Source: Pleodorina starrii
Lineage: Eukaryota > Chlorophyta > Chlorophyceae > Chlamydomonadales > Volvocaceae
Length of the DNA stretch: 64,000 nucleotides
Assembly: GCA_030267565.1 (NCBI GenBank)
Contig: BRXU01000028.1
Coordinates: forward strand, 1,203,001-1,267,000
Direction: 5' to 3'
The position numbers were made by a program, and so were the translations under genes. Below, in pieces: positions 13,301-25,600 of this stretch (the first letter of the stretch is position 1; each line of letters starts with the position of its first letter). The notes beneath the pieces are model-generated. The model did not search any database. It was not told the origin of the DNA and saw only the letters and a list, made by a program, of their open reading frames with translations.

Positions 13301-14553
13301 GAGGGGGGGAGGGGGTAGGGAGGGGCCCGAGGGCAGGGGCGGGAGGATTTGGTGGGCAGGGGGCCCGGGATGGCGGGCGGGCCAGCAAGGCCGTTGATTG
13401 TCTTTGGCAGCGCCCCTGGCCCCCCCGCCCCGCTGTTCTTGCCGTGTCTTCACGCACCCTTTCCTTGCTGTGTGTCCTCCTCTTTTCCTGCCGTAGGTGA
13501 GTTGGGTTCCGGCGGGCTCCGGGGGCTGGGGCATCCCTTGCATCCCAGCTGCACTTTCTCGGCTCGCTTCACAGCACGTCGCTCAGCAAGTTCAGCGAAT
13601 TTCCTTCACTTCTCTTCCAGCCTCGCCTCGTCATCGTCGCGCCTCGACACCGAGGCGGCTGGGCTCGTACCCTCTCGGTTTGTATATAACGTCCTCCGCT
13701 GTTTTGCAAGCTTACCTCGCTGTTCTTTTGCAGATGAGACGGAATTCTTTTGTTACGTTACCGTTCACGGGCTCCGGCCTATACGTGGATAACCCCCTCC
13801 GTCCCATTGCTGCTGTGGAGGAGTCATCTTTGGGGTTACGGTATTGCTCAGCTAATTGCTTAACCTCAATGCTCAGCTCATTGCTCGGCTAATTGCTCAG
13901 CTCTATGCTGGGTATTGCTCACCGCGCCACGTAGCTGTCCACAGCCCGACGGACCGCTGGCGGAAGCGCTGCGGCGGCGGCGGGCGGGGAGAAGTCCAGG
14001 GAGGGGGAGGCGGCCGGGAGGCCTGCGCCGGGGGCGGCCTGCCGGGCGGGGCGTTTGGGGGGTGGGAGGGTGGGGAGGGGTGGGAAGATTGCGGGAAAGG
14101 AAGGAGAGCGCCGTGGAGTGCCGTGCCCCATGCGTGGTTGTGGTTCGCGGCTACGAGACCAAGCCGGAGTACTGCCGTACCGTCGTACATTGCGGACCAG
14201 CCGGACCAGCCGGTGCGCGGCGTGTGCACTATCCAATGGGTTTGCATAAAGACAAATGGGTTTGTATCACCCTACTATCCTACCATACTGTTGCTGGCTT
14301 CGCCGCCGGGGAATCCGCCCCTGCCGCCGGCGTCCCAGGGCCCTCGGCCGCCCCCGCCTCTGCCGCCTCCACCGCCGTGCCAGTTGAAGTTGTCTCCGCC
14401 ACCTCCGCGGCCACCTCGTCCTCCGCCACGGCCTCTGCCTCCGCCGCGGCTGTGGGCGTGCCAAGGCGGCGCGCCATCGCCGCGTTGCGTCCCGATGCCA
14501 CCCGGTTGCGCCGGGGCTGGCCCCCTGTCAAAATACGGGTTGTTATTTGACAT
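7374..14553 (-). CDS. UPF1-like superfamily 1 RNA/DNA helicase with RGG-rich segments
   Basis: SF1B helicases of the UPF1/SMUBP2 group unwind RNA or RNA-DNA hybrids using ATP. Sixteen phase-consistent exons give about 908 residues: 14553-14289, 14022-13923, 13269-13236, 12852-12683, 12493-12353, 11996-11528, 11203-11088, 10778-10667, 10308-10228, 9908-9737, 9538-9444, 9222-9082, 8922-8689, 8499-8383, 8155-8057 and 7754-7374. Motifs in order are Walker A GPPGTGKT (about 410), ACAQSNVAVDNLLE, ADVICSTCVGAG, Walker B VVLDEGSQ (about 570), VGDHCQLPPVV, QYRMHP, VDGYQGREKE and RRLNVAITRPR. The order and spacing match UPF1, including the CTCVGAG element. Before the core lie an N-terminal RGG-rich tail (residues 12-85), a helical exon 4, and a second RGG/poly-Ala segment in exon 6. 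There is no UPF1-type Cys/His zinc region, so a SMUBP2-like or organellar UPF1-like helicase is as likely as true UPF1. The C-terminus carries a Gly-Ser repeat after the last motif. Confidence 0.88.
12018..12083. repeat. Tandem repeat in helicase intron 5
   Basis: About four units of a 15-16-bp sequence (GCCCGGCAGAGTA and the variant GTCCGGCAGAGTA) lie just upstream, in gene sense, of the exon 6 acceptor. This is a local intronic minisatellite without coding role. Confidence 0.7.
13123..13150. repeat. (TCCAG)n pentanucleotide repeat
   Basis: Five to six copies of TCCAG follow one another inside the intron between helicase exons 3 and 4. Confidence 0.75.
13270..13922 (-). other. Long helicase intron 2 with degenerate repeats
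   Basis: This 653-bp intron separates exon 2 (VRRAVDSYVAR) from the 34-bp exon 3. At about 13845-13921 it holds degenerate copies of a GCTCAGCTAATTGCT-like unit. An open plus-strand frame runs from 13349 to 13792, but it shows no protein-like features. Confidence 0.5.
14289..14553 (-). other. Helicase exon 1: RGG-rich N-terminal tail
   Basis: The exon reads MSNNNPYFDRGPAP and then a run of RGGGRG, GGRGG and HGGGGGRGGG units. RGG boxes are known RNA-binding and phase-separation segments. The frame stays open upstream to about 14646, but only with a TTG codon, so I prefer the ATG at 14553. Confidence 0.75.
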
Positions 14554-14928
14554 GCTGTTTGTGTGAAGTTGGCAACTCAAGCGTTGTGCGCAAGGAGCGG
14601 CAACAAGGTGAGCTGCGCGACGAACTACAGCCCCTGCTGGCAGCAAGGCCAGTTTGCTGGAACAATTGAATCCTGCGCTGTGTTACGCACGAGGTTCGTT
14701 GCCTCAGGGCACTTCAACGCAGAATGAGCCTCGCATTTTTAAAGTCTGAAATTGGTTTGCCTTAACTGCAGCTCGCTCGTACAAACCGAGCGCAGAAACT
14801 TTTCCTTGCTTCGCAAAGCGGTTTAACTTACTTACCTTCCGCTCGCTTCGTCACTGTAATTATCCTGCTACTGTGAGGCTGATCAACCAGCAGCCTTCTA
14901 CTCCAAGAAGACGCTGAACTTTCGTGAA
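14554..14928. promoter_or_regulatory. Bidirectional promoter region between helicase and PGxxG protein
   Basis: Only 375 bp separate the helicase start (minus) from the start of the plus-strand gene, so the two genes are head-to-head and must share upstream sequence. GC is lower than in the exons. No TATA box can be named with confidence. Confidence 0.55.
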
Positions 14929-16776
14929 ATGGGGCCTAATAAAGTTAGTCTGGCGCAGTTTGAGGACTTTCCTGCGACTCATCGGCGTCATGTTAACGCC
15001 CCGCAGGTGTGTTTGGATCTGTTTTCGTCGGGTTGCTTCGACACATGGCCGCGGGGCATGAACTTCGCCATGGGCACTTGCGGCAAATTCGGGACCATGG
15101 AAGCGCCGTTACCGGGGTTGCCCATGTACAGCACACGCGTGCCCGGCAACCGCGGGCGGTGCATAACCCAGCGCTCCCATAAGGTGCCCGCCTTACACCA
15201 AGTCCCGGCCTGCCCCTCCTCTCCCTCCTCCTGGGCCGTTCCCCTCCCCTCCTTCCCTCCCCCCCAACCTACACGTCCTCCACCCCTCTCTCCAGCACAC
15301 CTTCCCTTCCTTACATATCCCTCAACGGCCACCAGCGCGCCCCAAGCCACTCCTCCCTCTCGGGTCCCCTTCCCTTCCCTTCCCTTCCGCCCTCTCCTTC
15401 CAACGGCTGTATACCGTATTGCACTGGGCGAAAACCCCTCCCGCCCAATCCAACCCACCCCTTCCCCTCCCCCTCCCTCCTCCCTCCCCGCTTCCAGGAC
15501 CAGCTAGGCCCCGGTCTGGCGCCCCGAGACGAAGCCAAGGTCATCCCCGTCGCCCTGGCTCGCTCCCGGGTCGCCCACGACGGCGCAGAGCTGCTGGAGG
15601 ACCCCGACTCCTTCGTCTCCACAGCCGGCAAAGAGGCCGCAGCCGCCGGCTCCGGAGCCGGTTCCGGAGCCGCGGGCCCCATGATGAGCTCCTACCAGGC
15701 CATGCAGGCGGGTCTCTCCCTGGAGCAGAAGAAGCGCACGGGCAAGAAGATCCTGGCGCCGGGCTCGCAGGGCTCGCAGGGGCCTGGCGGCCAGGGGCTG
15801 TTTCTGGGGAGCTCGGTGGCGCGGCCAGACCCCACGGGGGTGGCGCTGGAGGTGGGCAGTGCAGCGGAGGGCAGGAGGGAAGGGCGCGGTGGAGGAGGGG
15901 AGGAGGGAAGGGCGCGGGGGGGCAGGGAAGGAAAAGCGCGGGGGCAGGGGAGAAAGGCGCGGGGGCAGGGAGGGAAAAGGCGCGGGGGCAGGGAGGGAAA
16001 AGCGCTGGGCAGGGGGGGAAAGCGCTTTTTGCCGTCTCCGTCCCTTCGTTGCGGTATCTTTGTTCTTACAAACCCTAAGCCCCCTTCCTCCCTCACTTCC
16101 CTCCCTGCCTCCCTTCCCTCCCCTCCCTCCGCAGCTGGGGACCACGAAACAGAGCGCGCACATACCCGGGTACGGCGGACACATCCCCAAGACGGCGACC
16201 GCAGCGGTGAGGGCTGAAACCCCGCGTTGGGGCGATCGGCGGGGCGGGGCGGGTTGGGGCAGGTCCGTCCTTGGGTCGGTCTGCCGGCCAGTACCCCAGA
16301 TAGGTGCTGCCTCCGCTCTCCGCCTTGGGGCCAGCTGTGTGCTCATGATGGGCGCCGGCGCAGCCGAATGAGGTCTCGGAGTCAGGTCGAGTCAGGTCGA
16401 ATCGGAGCTTTTCCCCGCGCAGCGCAGCGTTGCCCCGTTGCAACCGCAGCCACAGCCGCAGCGCTTCCGGCCGCCGCTAAGCTCTTGCTGTGCGCGTGTT
16501 GCGACTGAGGGCCAAGCCTGCGTGTGCCTCGGCCAAGTAAGCAGGGGCCGCACTTCAGCGGCGCGCGGGGGGGCCCTGGGGCTGTGTGGGATGTTTCGGC
16601 CGCGCGTAAGGCATCAACCGCACCAACCGCACCAAGGTATGCTGACGACCGTAAAATCGCCCTCCGTATTCGCCCTCCCGCCGCAGGACCCCGCACCGAC
16701 GCGCTCTACGGACAAGACGCTCATCATTGAGAACTACAAACCCTACGGGCCGGGTTACACGGGTCGCAAGGTGTAA
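14929..16776 (+). CDS. PGxxG-motif protein, candidate ciliary microtubule inner protein (FAM166/CIMIP2-like)
   Basis: I model four exons: 14929 to about 15183, 15498-15851, 16135-16206 and 16687-16776, about 256 residues, all in phase 0. Exon 2 has AKVIPVALARSRVAHDGAEL and SSYQAMQAGLSLEQKKRTGK. Exon 3 reads HIPGYGGHIPKTATAA, and exon 4 ends DKTLIIENYKPYGPGYTGRKV. With VPGNRGR in exon 1 there are three PGxxG motifs. IPGYxGxIP repeats are the hallmark of the FAM166/DUF2475 group, which includes proteins binding the inside of ciliary doublet microtubules (family knowledge). Assignment here is by motif only. The donor of exon 1 (AAG|GTGCCC) is weak, so the exon 1 end is uncertain. A role in the axoneme would suit a flagellated alga (inference). 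Confidence 0.7.
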
Positions 16777-16810
16777 TGGGTTACACGGCTACACGGGTCG
16801 CAAGGTGTGA
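16752..16810 (+). repeat. Direct duplication spanning the stop codon
   Basis: The last codons (TACACGGGTCGCAAGGTGTAA) recur, with a single change, 36 bp downstream as TACACGGGTCGCAAGGTGTGA. The second copy lies in the 3' UTR and re-creates a TGA stop in the same frame, since 36 is a multiple of three. Confidence 0.75.
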
Positions 16811-17867
16811 CGGGCTGGGCTGGCGCCCACCCAGCAGCGGGTCGCTCAGCTGGTGGCTGGTGGGGCAAACAGGAAGAAGGGACGGAGGCAGCGAAGGGAC
16901 GGAGACGACGGCGTTAGCGAACGGACCCGGAACCCGGAGGCAACGCGGTGGGGCACGAGACACGTCTGGTGCTGTGACACACCCACGCATGTATGGGTCG
17001 GTGGCTGGGCGGCGGGGGGGGGGCGGAAAGACTCTCGGGCGCGTTAGTTGCGCAGCTTTGGGCAGCCACGCACGGCCACCTGACCGGTCACCGGTGGTCT
17101 TTAGATAGGGGATACGCACGCTGTCGGCGGATGTCGTCGGATGCGCAAGTGACGCAAGTGACGCGGTCTCGGACGTGGTTTCGGAGCGCTCATCAGACGG
17201 CGGCGCACACACTGGTCCCTGCCCCGCCCTGGCTGCGCCGCGGCGGACATCTTCCGCTGTCAGGAGGCAGGCAGCAGCAGCTTACTTGTATTTAGGTGGC
17301 ATGTGTGTGTCTGACGAGTTTTGAATGAACTGTTTGACAGTTGACCCAATTGGGCCATCGGTCGTACGGCCGTCTGACATTCGTTAATCTTATGACGGTG
17401 GCGACGCGTGACGCGGTGGTCGCTCTGTTAGTTGACCGGGTCATATCCCGCTGCGTGCGTACGGTAGCCGTATGTAGTTGTTTGGGGGGTGCATTATTAC
17501 GGTAGTGACCGTTCCGTTCGAGCCCATGCATGGGCAATAGCCGCTGCCGGCCGCGCCGTGTCGTGTCGTGTTGTATATAATCGGCAGATAGGCAGGTAGA
17601 TAGGAGATGGATAGATGTAGGTAGGTTGCGCATTCAGCACCCTTTCGGCTGCACGGTGTGGACTGTGGCGGCGCGCGCTTGGGCAGCAGGTCGGATGGAA
17701 ATGGTGGTACCAGTCAACCAGACATCGACTTTCCGTACCGGCATCGCAGACCCACCCACCCCCAGCGAACAAGGGTGCATCCCTCTGTAAACCGATGTAT
17801 TTATTCCCGTGCAGTCAAAGGGCATGAAAGGACACGCTTCGGCATTCATGACGGCGGCCAGCAGACC
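16777..17867. other. Convergent 3' spacer
   Basis: The region lies between two converging genes, and no further coding region is convincing. It should contain both 3' UTRs. A short G-run occurs near 17020, and GATA-like repeats occur near 17590. Confidence 0.45.
17786..17790 (+). terminator. Candidate polyadenylation signal TGTAA
   Basis: TGTAA is the usual poly(A) signal of volvocine algae. This copy lies about 1 kb past the stop codon of the PGxxG gene, at a 3' UTR length common in these algae. A second TGTAA overlaps the stop codon itself at 16772. Confidence 0.35.
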
Positions 17868-18401
17868 TTAAACACAAGGTTTCGGAGCATTGGAGACATC
17901 AAACATCCAACGAGAAAACGGTGTTGTTTGACTTGTATCAGGGTTTTGCAAATGCACATGTCCCAAAGTGCACGTATCCGCGCCTCCTTGCCGTCCTGCT
18001 GCTGCCTTGTCCGCTGGTTCCGGCAGCGCGACCCCGCGCGCCCCGCCCCGCCCAGCTTCGGGCGCTATTGGGGGTTGGTGTTGTGGTTGTCCCTGTGGCT
18101 GGATGGGCTCCAGGCTCCGTCGCTCGGTGTTCGTTGTTCTGAATGAACGGAACTTGGACGTGGGCCTACCTTGACCCTTGAGTCTGGCCACGTAAACTTT
18201 CACATAGCTCCACAGCTCCTTAGAAAAATCTCGCAGGTCAGCGCACCGATCGACGCGCGCTTTAAACGCGTGAGTGGGTCGGCACACGCTAGCTGTAGTT
18301 AGGGCATGGATGTGTCTGGAAGGGGGAGACACATATTTCAGCGGAAAATCCGGAAATAAAGGCGCCAACGCCGCGGCATACGTGGAATCTGGCTGGGTCA
18401 T
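17868..18401 (-). CDS. Hypothetical protein, 177 codons
   Basis: I do not recognise this ORF. It begins MTQPDSTYAAALAPLFPDFP at a true ATG (18401) and stays open for 177 codons. The middle (ADLRDFSKELWSYVKVYVAR, about residues 56-75) looks like an amphipathic helix. The C-terminal half is rich in Pro, Gln, Arg and Ala and has no clear fold. It has no signal peptide or membrane segment. A short intron cannot be excluded: the gene-sense tract CCTAACTACAG near residue 35 looks like a branch point and acceptor. It converges on the PGxxG gene. It may be a real small gene or a chance ORF; the first 75 residues look more protein-like than the rest. Confidence 0.45.
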   Translation of the reverse strand: MTQPDSTYAAALAPLFPDFPLKYVSPPSRHIHALTTASVCRPTHAFKARVDRCADLRDFSKELWSYVKVYVARLKGQGRPTSKFRSFRTTNTERRSLEPIQPQGQPQHQPPIAPEAGRGGARGVALPEPADKAAAGRQGGADTCTLGHVHLQNPDTSQTTPFSRWMFDVSNAPKPCV

Positions 18402-19645
<1,244 letters not shown>

Positions 19646-22600
19646 TCAAGTGTACAGCGGGTTGTGCCACCTGGGCCCATCTCTCTTACTCGAACTGCGG
19701 CTGATTGACAGCAGGTAGGCGCCGCAGCCGCAGCAGAAGCAGAGGAAAATGGCACCCACTGCAGCAAGACAACAGGCAGGGGTACACGCAGTCGGATTAT
19801 TAGTTTATTTGCAACAGTGTTCCAAGCATGCTCGCTTGGAAGCAAGAGGCAGGCAGGCAAGGTTGTACGTACCACCTGTCTACATACTCACGCACTAAAC
19901 CTGCTGCCCAGCCATACATGCAGACCGTGAGCTAGCGGCGAATTTAGTGTGTACCTATACGTACGGCAGCAGGCCGCCTGATGATACGCAATTCGTTGGT
20001 GGGGCCCAGCAGCATCCAAGAAAGGACATGCATGGCACGTACGTAAGGCCGCCGCTCATTAGTTTTAGCTGCTTACATACCGTACTCACTTTGGGCAGAG
20101 TGAGTGAGTCGGTGCAGTGTATGTTTATCTTAAAGTGACGTCAGCAAATAGACCCGCCGGCCGGCGGTGGCGCTACTCTTCAACACCTACCGCCACATCG
20201 ACTTGATCTGATAGATTCCGCGCGGGGCTGCTGATCGGCGGTGACGTCACTTTGTTTGGGATGCATGGCAGTGGTGGGTGGCTGCTGGCCGTGGCAAAAG
20301 CACGCACGCAACTGTATGTGCTCGCTCGCTCACTGTAACACCGCCATGCATGATAAGTGGCTTTGCGTCAGAGCAACGAAGTACATTTATGAATGGGGCA
20401 TCCCGCAGCTAATGTGCTTTACACTTGAAGGATGTACGACTACGTACGTACGTGCGTGCGTACGTATGTAGGACGTGCGTGAGCGTATGCATGCGTATGC
20501 ACTCATCACCCACCAATTAATTGGTGGGTGATGAGTGCATACGCATTAATTAATTAATTAATTAATTAATTAATTACAGAGGAACTGGATAACAGCTACA
20601 TAGTGCGATCGCACGACTCTATCTATCTGTGGGTCTAATGTTCAATAGAACATCTAGATAGACCAGGCCACTAACCAAATCAAATGCACTCACCCACGCT
20701 GCCAACAACGATGCCAGCAATGGCACCGCGGCTTAGCTTCTTCTTGCCCGATTTAATCAGCTGATTGGCGTCTCCCGGTACAAGGCGGACGGACGCCACG
20801 TTAACTGCTGAGACGTCGATACCGTGCGCGCGTAGCGCTTCCTGCAGCGCCGCTGCATACAATCAAAGAATGAGAATGAAAGGAAGTGCGGCGGCGTTAT
20901 CACAGCAAACAGATGGTACATACAGCAGTGCAATAAATACTGCGTTACTGCAGTTCTTCCTCCAACTAACAACTGTAATGGGCGCGTCAGTAGGGATGTA
21001 GGGTGGAACACGCACTACACGCCGCCGTACACTGCGCTGGGAAGCGTTTTACCTAGCGACGAGGAGCGAGTACACATACACATGCAGGCCCCGTACCTGC
21101 TGCCTGTATGTGAATGAATAAAAATACTTCTAATTATTGTGCTTGCGCTGAAATGCATTTTATGTGAGTATTACACAGTCTGACTCCAGTGTACATACCG
21201 CTAGCCGTGAAGCAATTAGAAGTAAGGGGCAGGCTTTCTTTGCCTACGTAGTAGTATGATTAAACGAAATTCACGCACGCGTGGCGGAGGCCTGCGAGGC
21301 CATCGCCAAGATGGATGCATGGTAATGCCCTGCCCGCCGCCGACTTTCGTTCGTAAGCTTAAGTATCATGACGGCGACGAGGCACATGAAGGTCGGTGTG
21401 CCTGAGCGCCGCTCGAGTCCGACTCAGTCAGCAGCAGCTAGCTCGCGATCATGGAGTAGTTGGATTGTCGTGTGGAACCTCGCTCTAATTCGTTATGTGC
21501 AATGCATGCATGCGTATTGTTGGCGTTGTGTGCGTGCATGTTGATGAGTTTTTGTTACGTGCGTGCGTGTGCGCGTGTATGTGTGCAAACATGTATGCGT
21601 GCGCTAACATTCAAAACAAGTAACTCCGTCGCTCGCGCGCTCGCATGCAGTAAGGCCTCACATTCTGCCCTGTCGCCGTTGTTCAGCAGCCCGGACGCCT
21701 GGTTGCCTGACACCACATCCAGCTCCGAAGTCGTCACCACAACTGAAAACACTTCGTTCACTGAACCCAGTTGCCGTCGACGGCGGCGGTATGCTAAGCG
21801 CGCATGCCCTGTCACCGGCACGCCGTCTCCACCGCCGCTTCCGTCGCCGCCACCGCCGTCGCCCTTGCCAGCATGTAACAACGGAGCGTTGGCGGCGCCT
21901 GCTGCAGCTGCCTGCTGCGCTGTGCCCACCGTGCCTTCCCGCGAAGAGGAGTGCCAATGGCAGCCGCGGATGCGGGTCACAGGCTCGAGGACGACGGAGT
22001 CTGTGGCCACCGTGTCGGCGCCAGCAGCAGCGTCGTCAGAGCCAGCCGCATCGAACGTTGAGGCCGCGGCGCGACGGCGGCGGCCGTTTGCGGCAGCAGC
22101 GGCGGCCTTGACAATCACTTCGCGGATGAGGGTCTGCATGGCAACGTGCGTGGATGGGCGAAAGAGGTACCGCAGGTCGATCGGGGCGGCGGGATTATTA
22201 GCGCGTGGCATGCGTGGGTTTCTATCGGGAGACGTATGCAGGATGCTGTCGGTACGTAGTTTGTTGGGTAGTGATTTATCATCAGGCGGGAACAGGCAGG
22301 GATGCATGCACGATGATGACCGTATCGTGCACGTGGGAACCGCAGCCTTATTCGCAAGGAGGCCCCCGCCGCAACGCTTCATCTATCTACTTCATTCACA
22401 CAAAATACTACGTATGTTGCCTAGCTATGGATGGGGTATGTATGCGCGCTGAGCGAGGTAAACTCGCCGGCCGCTGTCTTACACGCTGCTGTATATATGT
22501 ACGTACACGCACACAGCAGGCAGGTAGGACCGCCAAAATGCTTCTTTCTTCCTGTTCATACATCACATGAATAATGCCCACCTAAATGTATATATGAATT

Positions 22601-25600
22601 TTGTGAGAATTGAATGCGGGCAGTGCGGCGAGGATTCCATTATCATTGCGTGGAAGCAATGTCGGAGGCCTGATATGTACGTACGTACGTATGATGAGGT
22701 AATTATTCAAATAATCAATGATGCCCGCCAGGTCTGATGCATGCCCGTCCTCGATAGATGGTGAAACCTGTGAAACCACAAGTAAAATAAGGCGCATACC
22801 TACCCGTCCGACGCCGGCGGCGGGGCCGTTGAACATGTATGATCTCACAGCGTTGGCCAGTATCTTGGCCCGATCGCTATCGTACACGTACAACCCTGTG
22901 GCCGGGTCTACGTTGCCCTGCATCAGCGACTCCTGAAGCGAGGTGTTTAGGCCGGAGAGGTCCAGGGTGGCGCTCACGCTCACCTACACGCGCGGGAGGA
23001 AAAACAGAATGACGATGGATAGATGACGATCCGAGGGGCGGGATGGATGGGTTACGAATGAAACGCTAGCTCAAATACATAGGATGGATGGAATTGATTG
23101 CTTATCGAGACAGCATGTTGATTGATTGTATGGACGGAAGGCGAATAGCTAGTCGAACACCAGCAGCGGTACCATGGCAGGTCGCCTATTAATAGACTCG
23201 GCTATAGACGACTAGTACATTTGCTTTTGGAAAGTCACTTTTTTTACGCTAAGCAGGGCCCACGGGCGGGGCCCGTGGATGGTATGTTTACTCTTTAAAC
23301 CTTCGGTGTCGTCGTGCCGTACATGTCGGTGCTCACGGATGGCGGCTGCAGTGCGTCAGAACGCGTGCGCACCTGGCTGCTCGGCTCAATGGTATATGAC
23401 GACCGGAAGGATGCGTTTTCCGATGTGCTGCCGGTTCTGCGGTGCACGAGCGCCAGCGGCGTGATCGTTGTGTACGACGCATTGAGCGCCGTGAGCGGCC
23501 GCATGCTGTTGTTTGCCGTACGGTACGAGCAAAGGTCGGCCAGCGGCGTCAGCTGGTTTGTCAGCTTGGTGGAGGGAGTGAAGGGGTCGGTGGTGTTCGG
23601 GGAGGTGGGCAGCAGGCCGGCGGCGAGGGCGTCCGAGTCTTCACCGGCGGGGCTGGAGAAGAAGTCGGAAGACTGCGACGGACCATAAGCGAGGATGGGT
23701 GGGTCTGGGGAGTCAGTTGTTCGGATGATGACGAGATAGCTATAAATGGGGAAGGAAGGAAAGGAGGAAGGAAAGAATACCGAGATAGACACGCACCGAA
23801 ATGATGAGAGGACGACGGAATGTAATGGCTTGGTCGGTTACGTAGGTTTTGGTGTTTTATTCATGTGCGTGGGGGTGCATGCACAAGCCCCATGCATTTG
23901 CCCCGCCCTTGGAGGTACGTAAGCCCGACTCTACGTACGCCGATGCCTGCATATACACATAAGTCCGCACAGCTTCAGCGCCTGTTGGGCATAAATTGTC
24001 CTAGTACGTTTTATGTACGTGCGTAGTGACGTGGCTCTACGGCTAACGGAATGTGACTGTGTGATGTGTTCATAACCGTCGTAGCCAATAAGAGCTCCAG
24101 AGCTTCGTTCGCGACGAGTTAATGAATATTCACGAACAGTGTTCGTATCTTCGTCGTTCGGATGATCCGAGGGCCCGAAGGGCCGTTTTGGACGAACGGC
24201 CGAAGGCCCATTCGTCCGTCCGGACGAACAAAAAGGCCGGCGTTCGTCCAGCAGCCAAAAGGAAGAATCGGACCAGAATGTTACCCGTTCGTCTGGCCGG
24301 ACGATTTCTCTGCCGGCTCGGGTCAGGACCGGGGCCCATGCCCGCGCCGAGGCGGGCCGGGGACTGTGGCCTGCAGTTTGCTGCAACAGCATTTGCCGTA
24401 CCCAGGCACTCGAAGCCCGGTAATATCTCGAAGCACAGTTTACAGCATTCGGATATTTTAAAACTATGACGGTGGAACGGGCGATTGTAAGGGCTTCCGG
24501 CCGGTTTCAGGCGTTCGTCCGGTTCGTCCGGCCGGACGAACGAATGACGGCCCCGGAGGGGCCGTTCGTCCGCCAGCCAACGAGCGAAGCGGGCCAAAAC
24601 GGGCCCCTTTCGTCCACAGGAACGAAAGCCCAAAAATAAGATACGAACACTGTTCACGAATGAAGGTTTGAGAATGAGAACGGGAGAACCAAGCAGTCTC
24701 GACATACCTTCGAGCCCAGGAATGCCGTACTTAGGATCTCACGGTATGACACATTAAACTCGAGCTGCAGCGCCTCGGCCCGGAAATAGGTGCAAGGCTT
24801 GGTAAGGCAGTCGACAGCATCGGAGGCGTTGATGTTGTCGCCCGTTGTAATGTTGACAAAGCCTGCCTGGCCGGCACGCGGCCTGTACTGCAGGAGCCAA
24901 CTGCCGTACGGACTGAAGAGAGAAGCGCCGAGGCCAGCCGATTGCGCGCCTGCATGCACCCACGGCGGCTGGTGGCATGCTGGGTATATACCTTGCGTGC
25001 ACCAAACGTTACCTCGTATGACAGACACAATCGCCTAGCAAGCTCTTTGTTTCATACCATCCACATGAGCCGGCGTGTGTATGTATCCGTGGAGTCGGCG
25101 TTTTCCCAACATCAAGCCCTGTCAAGCACGCGCATGCTTTCCAATACCTGCTGGCTGATGACCTAGCTATGCTGCAGACCCCTGTGATATGAGGCGTCTT
25201 GCACTCAACATGCCGTACACAACGGTACCGTATAACGTGTGACCTCTACCTTCTCTACCTGTCAGCGTCGGATTTTGCTAGGCTTCTACTTTGGGCAGCT
25301 ACCAACACTACACTACGCGCAGCTAAGCACGGCAAGGCACGGCACGGTACGGCAAGGCACGCACCGTCCGCGGGCACGTAGGAGGTCGGGGCGCCCATGC
25401 TTGGGCAGAATACGTTGCAGTACGACGCTGGTACGGGATGGTTGTACGTCACGGACCGGCCCATCAGCGCGGCGACGGGGTCCGGATAGTAGAGCGAAAT
25501 GGGGCCCTGCGAGGAGCGAGACAATCAACACAGCATGCACCGGCAGAGGGCCTTCCGTGGATCGATCTGGGACTACTGGGACGAGCAGCTTTCCACGAAG

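Larger units (their letters stand above)
19646..22983 (-). other. Giant gene exons 39-42: membrane-proximal end, helix and tail
   Basis: Exons are 22983-22804, 22133-21662, 20852-20694 and 19758-19646. Exon 40 holds a Gly/Ala/Ser-rich insert between VLEPVTRIRGCHWHS and YRRRRRQLGS. Exon 41 ends GAIAGIVVGSV, and exon 42 completes the helix (VGAIFLCFCCGCGAYLLS) and encodes the 18-residue tail with an NPLY motif before the TGA at 19646. Confidence 0.75.

Noticed and set aside
13349..13792. Plus-strand frame inside helicase intron 2
   Set aside because: Lies wholly within an intron with good splice sites on the other strand and has no protein-like features.
14554..14646. Upstream in-frame extension of the helicase resembling a mitochondrial presequence
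   Set aside because: The frame is open but begins only with TTG; no ATG supports it. I keep the ATG at 14553.
20579..20682. tRNA or tRNA-derived SINE
   Set aside because: One strand has an A-box-like stretch, but there is no matching B box and no cloverleaf, so I report it only as a repeat of unknown nature.
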